Shown in pieces: positions 7,581 through 11,263 of a DNA stretch of 11,263 bases. A program made the position numbers and the translations under genes. The DNA is from an uncultured Flavobacteriales bacterium (lineage in GTDB: Bacteria > Bacteroidota > Bacteroidia > Flavobacteriales > Crocinitomicaceae), in contig CAMLET010000052.1 in the NCBI GenBank assembly GCA_946479125.1, forward strand, positions 1 to 11,263, given 5' to 3'. The notes beneath the pieces are model-generated. The model searched no databases. It was not told the origin of the DNA and saw only the letters and a list, made by a program, of their open reading frames with translations. The stretch's first letter is position 1. Each line of letters opens with the position of its first letter.

Positions 7581-7781
7581 ATGATGCTATCCCCCACTTT
7601 ATTGAAATCGATTGCGCTTGGTGTTACGATGAGTTCACTAACGCTGTCCTGTAATGGAGATATCGTAAAGACAAACACATCTAAAAATTCAATTTCCAAA
7701 AAGAAAAAAATCGAACTCGAAAAGGAAATAATAAGTCCCTTTGATGAAAACGGAAACTGTGCAAGCTGCGGAATGGGATGA
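7581..7781 (+). CDS. RiPP precursor peptide 2, C-terminal CASCGMG core
   Basis: The 66-residue peptide is a diverged paralogue of the preceding one. It shares the LSxxLLxxIxLGV start, a hydrophobic leader ending LTLSC (Cys24, lipobox-like), a lysine-rich linker (SKKKKIELEKE) and the core GNCASCGMG with Cys60 and Cys63. Outside the leader start and the core the two peptides barely align, which points to selection on those two parts. The TGA at 7779-7781 overlaps the ATG of the MNIO gene (ATGA), so substrate and enzyme are probably translationally coupled. The start is ATG at 7581 or the adjacent ATG at 7584. Confidence 0.85.
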   Translation: MMLSPTLLKSIALGVTMSSLTLSCNGDIVKTNTSKNSISKKKKIELEKEIISPFDENGNCASCGMG

Positions 7782-8923
7782 ATTCAAGTTCTCCAAAAAT
7801 TCTTTCAGCAGTTTCCTGCAATCTCAACAACCAGCTGGTACAAGCCACATTGCCTTTATTTTCTGAAGAAAGAATTGAAGCGATAGAGTGGTCGTTTGAC
7901 ACGTTATATAACGTCCGTAACATTCCTGATTGGTTCGTAGAATTACTTCAGGCTTTTGGTAACGAAGGCAGACTTATTGGTCACGGCGTTTTCTTTTCGC
8001 TTTTCTCTGGAAAATGGTCAACAGAACAACAGCGCTGGTTAGATCATCTTCGTAAAGTTTCTTCCAACTTCACTTTTGACCATGTAACAGAACATTTCGG
8101 TTTTATGACGGGCGAAGATTTTCATAAAGGCGCGCCTATTTCTGTTCCATACACAAAAGAAACCTTAAACATAGGAATTGACAGATTACAGCGCATACAA
8201 GATGCATGTTCTTGTCCTGTTGGCTTAGAAAACCTCGCTTTTTCCTATTCGTTGGATGAAGTAAAACAGCACGGTGAGTTTTTATCGAAACTGATAGAAC
8301 CTGTAAACGGATTCATTATCCTCGACCTTCACAATTTGTATTGTCAGCTGGAGAACTTTTCACTCGACTTCGAAACCGTAATTCAGGCTTATCCACTTGA
8401 TCGAGTTCGGGAAATCCACATTTCAGGTGGAAGCTGGGAACTTTCAGAAATTGAACCGAAGCGAAATATCCGACGAGATACGCATGACGATTCCGTTCCT
8501 GAAAAAGTATTTGAACTTCTGAAGCAAGCTTTGCCTTTATGCAAAAACCTCAAGTTTGTGGTCATGGAACAACTCGCAATAGCACTTGAAACTCCGGAAA
8601 GTCATCTTCAATTTCAGAATGATTTCCAACGAATGCAGCAGATTGTCAATGCTTATAATGCACAAAAACAAAATTTTCCAATCAACAATTTTCTTCCTAA
8701 ACAAACGCTTTCTTTAAATCCAACGCCAGCAGAATCGATCACCTTGTACGAACAGCAACTGGAATTGTCTTCTATTTTAGAGCGTTCGAACAATTACGAT
8801 GAAGCCGTTCATTTATTGAATAATTCCTCTCTAGCTTATTCCGACTGGAATATTGAAAACTGGTCGCCCTACATGCTTGAAACGGCATTGCGAATTGCTC
8901 AGAAATGGAAACAAGGTTGGTGA
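7778..8923 (+). CDS. MNIO (DUF692) family RiPP-modifying enzyme with C-terminal extension
   Basis: The 381-residue protein has the DUF692 TIM-barrel motifs of multinuclear non-heme iron-dependent oxidative enzymes, which oxidatively rearrange cysteine residues in precursor peptides. Candidate metal ligands can be read in order: His69 (GHGVFFS), Asp101/His102 and Glu105/His106 (DHVTEHFGF), Glu151 (GLENLAFSY), Asp183 and His185/Asn186 (ILDLHNLYC), His214 (EIHISGGSW), Asp234 and His236 (RDTHDDSVP) and Glu264 (VVMEQ). The barrel ends near residue 290. The remaining 87 or so residues are helical (LYEQQLELSSILERSNNYDEAV, WSPYMLETALRIAQKW) and may act as a built-in substrate-binding partner, because no separate partner gene is present. 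It follows two CxxCGMG peptides with a 4-base overlap; they are the obvious substrates. The chemistry on the CxxC core would be analogous to chryseobasin maturation, but the product is not predictable here. Confidence 0.9.
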   Translation: MNSSSPKILSAVSCNLNNQLVQATLPLFSEERIEAIEWSFDTLYNVRNIPDWFVELLQAFGNEGRLIGHGVFFSLFSGKWSTEQQRWLDHLRKVSSNFTFDHVTEHFGFMTGEDFHKGAPISVPYTKETLNIGIDRLQRIQDACSCPVGLENLAFSYSLDEVKQHGEFLSKLIEPVNGFIILDLHNLYCQLENFSLDFETVIQAYPLDRVREIHISGGSWELSEIEPKRNIRRDTHDDSVPEKVFELLKQALPLCKNLKFVVMEQLAIALETPESHLQFQNDFQRMQQIVNAYNAQKQNFPINNFLPKQTLSLNPTPAESITLYEQQLELSSILERSNNYDEAVHLLNNSSLAYSDWNIENWSPYMLETALRIAQKWKQGW

Positions 8924-8956
8924 AAAACGCACTAACTCTGAGAGTGGCTTAATATT

Positions 8957-8996
8957 AAACGCAAAGAAAAGAAGAGCGCAGAGATTTGATTCTCCC
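8957..8996. repeat. Possible copy of an ACGCAAAGA-type intergenic repeat
   Basis: The gap between the MNIO and DUF4260 genes holds AAACGCAAAGA and, shortly after, AGCGCAGAGA. Degenerate runs of 'acgcaaaga / gcgcagaga' words are frequent between genes in Bacteroidota genomes, and this looks like a short decayed copy. It does not form a strong hairpin. Confidence 0.3.
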
Positions 8997-9004
8997 AAAA
9001 AAAA

Positions 9005-9364
9005 TCACTTGTCTTTCTTTCCAATAAAACCCAAATGCGTGTTGTTGAAACTATCCTGATATTTTAGGCCATAGCCCATCATTCGATCAAAAGAGATATG
9101 CGCGAAAAGGATGATTGCAATCAGTTTCCAATTTGAATCGTCGAGGTAAATGGCAACTACAGCAACACTTGAAGCGACCAAACGGTGGTGAACCAAATTG
9201 TAGGTAAACGCACCTATTTTCGAATTGATTAGATAACCAAGCATTCCCAAATCGGGCAAAAGAAGCAGTGCCGGAAACCACCACCAGGCAATATGTAAAG
9301 TGCCAAATAAAAACACGCAAAGAAGAAATATTCCCAATTCTTCCAATTTCAATAATGTATTCAT
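9005..9364 (-). CDS. DUF4260 family small membrane protein
   Basis: The 119-residue protein is mostly hydrophobic, with about four membrane segments (residues 11-24, 27-47, 61-75 and 82-95). It carries the family-like blocks WWWFPALLLLPDLGMLGYLIN, GAFTYNLVHH and HISFDRMMGYGLKYQDSF. The conserved His and Asp/Arg residues near membrane ends might bind metal or substrate, but no function is established for the family. It lies 78 bp downstream of the Crp/Fnr-type gene on the same strand, so it is either cotranscribed with the regulator or a target of it. The ATG at 9362-9364 fits the family length. It converges with the MNIO gene. Confidence 0.75.
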   Translation of the reverse strand: MNTLLKLEELGIFLLCVFLFGTLHIAWWWFPALLLLPDLGMLGYLINSKIGAFTYNLVHHRLVASSVAVVAIYLDDSNWKLIAIILFAHISFDRMMGYGLKYQDSFNNTHLGFIGKKDK

Positions 9365-9442
9365 GTTCGTTTGATTTTATACGAACAAAATTGCATCATT
9401 GTCGCTCCTCAAAACGATAACAAAAGATAAGAAAATCGGAAT

Positions 9443-10021
9443 TTACTTTTTTAGAACGCGGTTACGTATTCTGCTTAAACTTACGGGTGTTAATCCAAGA
9501 TAATTAGCAATGTAATGCTGCGGAATTCGTTCAATGATCTTTGTTTTATTCCCGCTGATCAATTCCATATAACGTTCTTCGGGAGATTGAATAAGTAATC
9601 CGACCATTCGTTCTTCCAATCCAATTGCCAGATACTCGGCTAGCACCCGACCAAATTTCTGCCAGGCAGCACTTTTGTCATACAATTGCTCTAGTACCAT
9701 GTAAGGAAACACGATTAATTCACAATCACTCAAAGCCTGAATTTCAAGTTGTGAAGGTTGTTTTGTAATACAGCTAATATAAGAAGCCACCAAATGATTC
9801 TCGAAATAGAAATAGGTTGTTTTTTCTTCGCCATCCTTTAGATAGTAATGACGCATCATTCCTTTTATCACCAAACCAATTTCATTTCCAATTGTCCCTG
9901 CCGCAGAAAACAATTCGTGCTTTTTCAACTTACGAATCTTCAGATGAGGCAACAGCAATTCCCAATCGCTATCACTGAGACTGACGAATTTCTCGAGTTG
10001 TGTTCTTAAGAGTGTGTACAT
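9443..10021 (-). CDS. Crp/Fnr family transcriptional regulator
   Basis: The 192-residue protein has an N-terminal cyclic-nucleotide-binding-like beta barrel (about residues 25-115, with GLVIKGMMRHYYLKDGEEKTTYFYFENHLVASY). A long dimerisation helix follows (about 118-140), then a C-terminal helix-turn-helix (QHYIANYLGLTPVSLSRIRNRVLKK, 168-192) whose recognition helix is in TPVSLSRIRN. It has no N-terminal cysteine set for an Fnr iron-sulfur cluster, and the usual cAMP-contacting residues are not evident, so the effector is unknown. Bacteroidota carry many such regulators beside single membrane-protein genes, which fits the DUF4260 gene downstream. It starts 19 bp after the end of the upstream membrane protein gene, so the two may share a transcript. 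Confidence 0.88.
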   Translation of the reverse strand: MYTLLRTQLEKFVSLSDSDWELLLPHLKIRKLKKHELFSAAGTIGNEIGLVIKGMMRHYYLKDGEEKTTYFYFENHLVASYISCITKQPSQLEIQALSDCELIVFPYMVLEQLYDKSAAWQKFGRVLAEYLAIGLEERMVGLLIQSPEERYMELISGNKTKIIERIPQHYIANYLGLTPVSLSRIRNRVLKK

Positions 10022-10040
10022 GAGTGAACGTTCATAATTA

Positions 10041-10493
10041 TCAAAACTGACGATGCTTCTTATAATTCTTTATCAAGGCCAAATAAAAATCCATCACGGT
10101 TTTACCTGAAGAAACGGAAAACTGATTCGTTGGAAGAACAGAAAGTTTAAATCCAGTGTTTAAAACCATTTCAAACCCAGTACCAGAATTATAGCTTCTA
10201 ATTTTAATGGAAGAAATTGATTTTAAATCAATCTTGTCATACTTCAGAGTGACAATAGAAGTATCATTCAGAACAACAACCTCTTTATGATACGCGGATT
10301 TTAGGGAAACATACATCAACAATGGAAGAACCATGATTAGCGAAATCATACACCACAACAACACCTCTTTGGTAAGTTGAACATTCAAAATAACAATGAT
10401 AAAACATGAAAATATCATCACGTATCCCAGCAACGAGAGAAGCAAACGTTTTATCATTTTGCGTTGATCGATTAAAAGTACTTTGAATTCCAT
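10041..10493 (-). CDS. Two-helix membrane protein, unknown function
   Basis: The 150-residue protein has two transmembrane helices (about residues 17-38 and 44-63). A cytoplasmic-looking beta-rich domain follows (VVVLNDTSIVTLKYDKIDLKSISSIKIRSYNSGTGFEMVLNTG), ending in a basic tail. The two-helix plus beta-sandwich order recalls bacterial PH-like membrane proteins, but this is only a resemblance. A TTG start five codons upstream (10506-10508) would lengthen it; I prefer the ATG at 10491-10493. It diverges from the aspartic protease gene with only 32 bp between starts, so their promoters must overlap. It precedes the Crp/Fnr-type gene by 19 bp. Confidence 0.65.
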   Translation of the reverse strand: MEFKVLLIDQRKMIKRLLLSLLGYVMIFSCFIIVILNVQLTKEVLLWCMISLIMVLPLLMYVSLKSAYHKEVVVLNDTSIVTLKYDKIDLKSISSIKIRSYNSGTGFEMVLNTGFKLSVLPTNQFSVSSGKTVMDFYLALIKNYKKHRQF

Positions 10494-10525
10494 GATTAAA
10501 TTTATCAAAAAGTTATCTTCACGGA

Positions 10526-11263
10526 ATGAAAAACATTACCTTACTTTCACTATTTATCTTCTTCTTCGTTAGTAGCTGCTCAACCACCAGGTTATTCCGC
10601 TACATGTCGAAAACAAAAGCACCTAAGGGAACATTCCAAACTGAAATTCCTTTTGAACTGCACAACAACCTGATTGCCATCAAACTAAAACTGAATGATT
10701 CCGACAAAGAGTATGAGTTTTTGCTCGACTCTGGTGCACCTGCATCCGTCATCTATAAAGATGCTTTGGAAGAATCGAAGGCAGAAACCGTAATGAGTTA
10801 CGATGTAGGTGATTCTCAAGGAAATCGTGTGAAGAGCGAGTATGTAATGTTGGACGTTACACTCGGAAACAGTGAATTTAAAGATGTGGTAGCAGCTTAC
10901 GCCACAGAACCAAGTGACATGGTAAGATGCATTGCAGTTGACGGAGTTCTTGGAGCAAACATGATGCAAACTGCCAATTGGCAAATCGATTTCCAAAATA
11001 AAAAAATCATCATTTCCGATCAAAAAAAGTCTTCACTTCCCGATTTGAAAGACTACCAAAAAGTACCTTTCGAGAAACGTGCTCCTTTCGGTTCTATGCC
11101 ACGGTTAACGGTTCTTCCGGGAATGACGGTCGACATTAACGTAAACGGCGAATTGTTCAAAGATGTTTTAGTTGATTTGGGATCCAGCGCCGGATTGACA
11201 CTTCCGAAGAATGCAAAAACAGATACACTTTTTAAAAACGACTTCAATGAAGTGTTACTGGGC
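10526..11263 (+). CDS. Lipoprotein retropepsin-like aspartic protease, 3' end outside the window
   Basis: The 246 visible codons are open to the window edge, so the gene is incomplete. Residues 1-18 form a lipoprotein signal (hydrophobic stretch ending VSSC, Cys18), so the protein is probably anchored in a membrane facing the periplasm or the outside. The first lobe has the aspartic protease motif FLLDSGAPASVIY (Asp68-Ser-Gly70) and, about 70 residues later, the matching DGVLGANMM (139-147) of the GxxG type. A second lobe begins after a linker and has LVDLGSSAGLTLP with Asp217-Leu-Gly. The two-lobe plan is that of single-chain retropepsin-like 'aspartyl protease' proteins common in Bacteroidota. 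In the second motif Leu takes the place of the usual Thr/Ser, so activity is uncertain. The ATG at 10526 gives the intact signal peptide. Confidence 0.85.
   Translation, partial: MKNITLLSLFIFFFVSSCSTTRLFRYMSKTKAPKGTFQTEIPFELHNNLIAIKLKLNDSDKEYEFLLDSGAPASVIYKDALEESKAETVMSYDVGDSQGNRVKSEYVMLDVTLGNSEFKDVVAAYATEPSDMVRCIAVDGVLGANMMQTANWQIDFQNKKIIISDQKKSSLPDLKDYQKVPFEKRAPFGSMPRLTVLPGMTVDINVNGELFKDVLVDLGSSAGLTLPKNAKTDTLFKNDFNEVLLG

Noticed and set aside
8853..9059. 68-codon plus-strand open frame after the MNIO gene, considered as a small partner protein
   Set aside because: It overlaps the MNIO 3' end in another frame and the end of the DUF4260 gene, is full of basic low-complexity residues and shows no family features.
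10685..11023. 112-codon minus-strand open frame
   Set aside because: It is antisense to the aspartic protease gene, whose lipobox, DSG and GxxG motifs show the true frame.

Overview
The window looks like chromosomal DNA from a Bacteroidota member, most likely Flavobacteriales (a Fluviicola/Crocinitomicaceae-like genome would fit, but this is inferred from gene style only). Supporting signs are AT-rich DNA, start sites without clear Shine-Dalgarno motifs, many exported proteins whose signal peptides end in 'FGQ' or 'SGQ', a TPR-transmembrane-HTH regulator, a secreted parallel beta-helix protein and a CxxCGMG-type RiPP locus. I see no rRNA, tRNA, CRISPR array, transposase or phage gene.

Left part (1-4275). 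Two minus-strand genes, 22 bp apart, encode a secreted beta-helix protein (906-2126) and, downstream, a secreted protein built from 84-residue tandem repeats (38-883). The repeat protein is cut by an in-frame TAG at 38-40, although the same frame carries on into a fourth repeat up to the window edge. Divergent from them is a large TPR, transmembrane, LuxR-like-HTH protein (2374-4275).

Middle part (4315-6784). A two-gene minus-strand operon with an ATGA overlap encodes a radical SAM protein of the putative DNA modification/repair type (5070-6329) and its usual partner, a DUF4130 protein (4315-5073). A perfect 18-bp inverted repeat sits on the start codon of the first gene. Upstream lies a small exported protein (6401-6784).

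Right-centre (6919-8923). After a small exported protein of unknown function comes the most interesting locus: two short paralogous peptides (7385-7570 and 7581-7781), both ending in NCxxCGMG, followed by a DUF692/MNIO enzyme (7778-8923) whose start codon overlaps the stop of the second peptide. This is a compact MNIO RiPP cluster resembling the chryseobasin type. The peptides begin with lipoprotein-like leaders, and no separate partner protein, protease or transporter is encoded beside them. The enzyme instead carries an extra C-terminal segment of about 87 residues.

Right end (9005-11263). Three minus-strand genes may form a loose operon: a two-helix membrane protein (10041-10493), a Crp/Fnr-type regulator (9443-10021) and a DUF4260 membrane protein (9005-9364). 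Divergent from these, a lipoprotein aspartic protease of the retropepsin-like type (10526 onward) runs off the window end.
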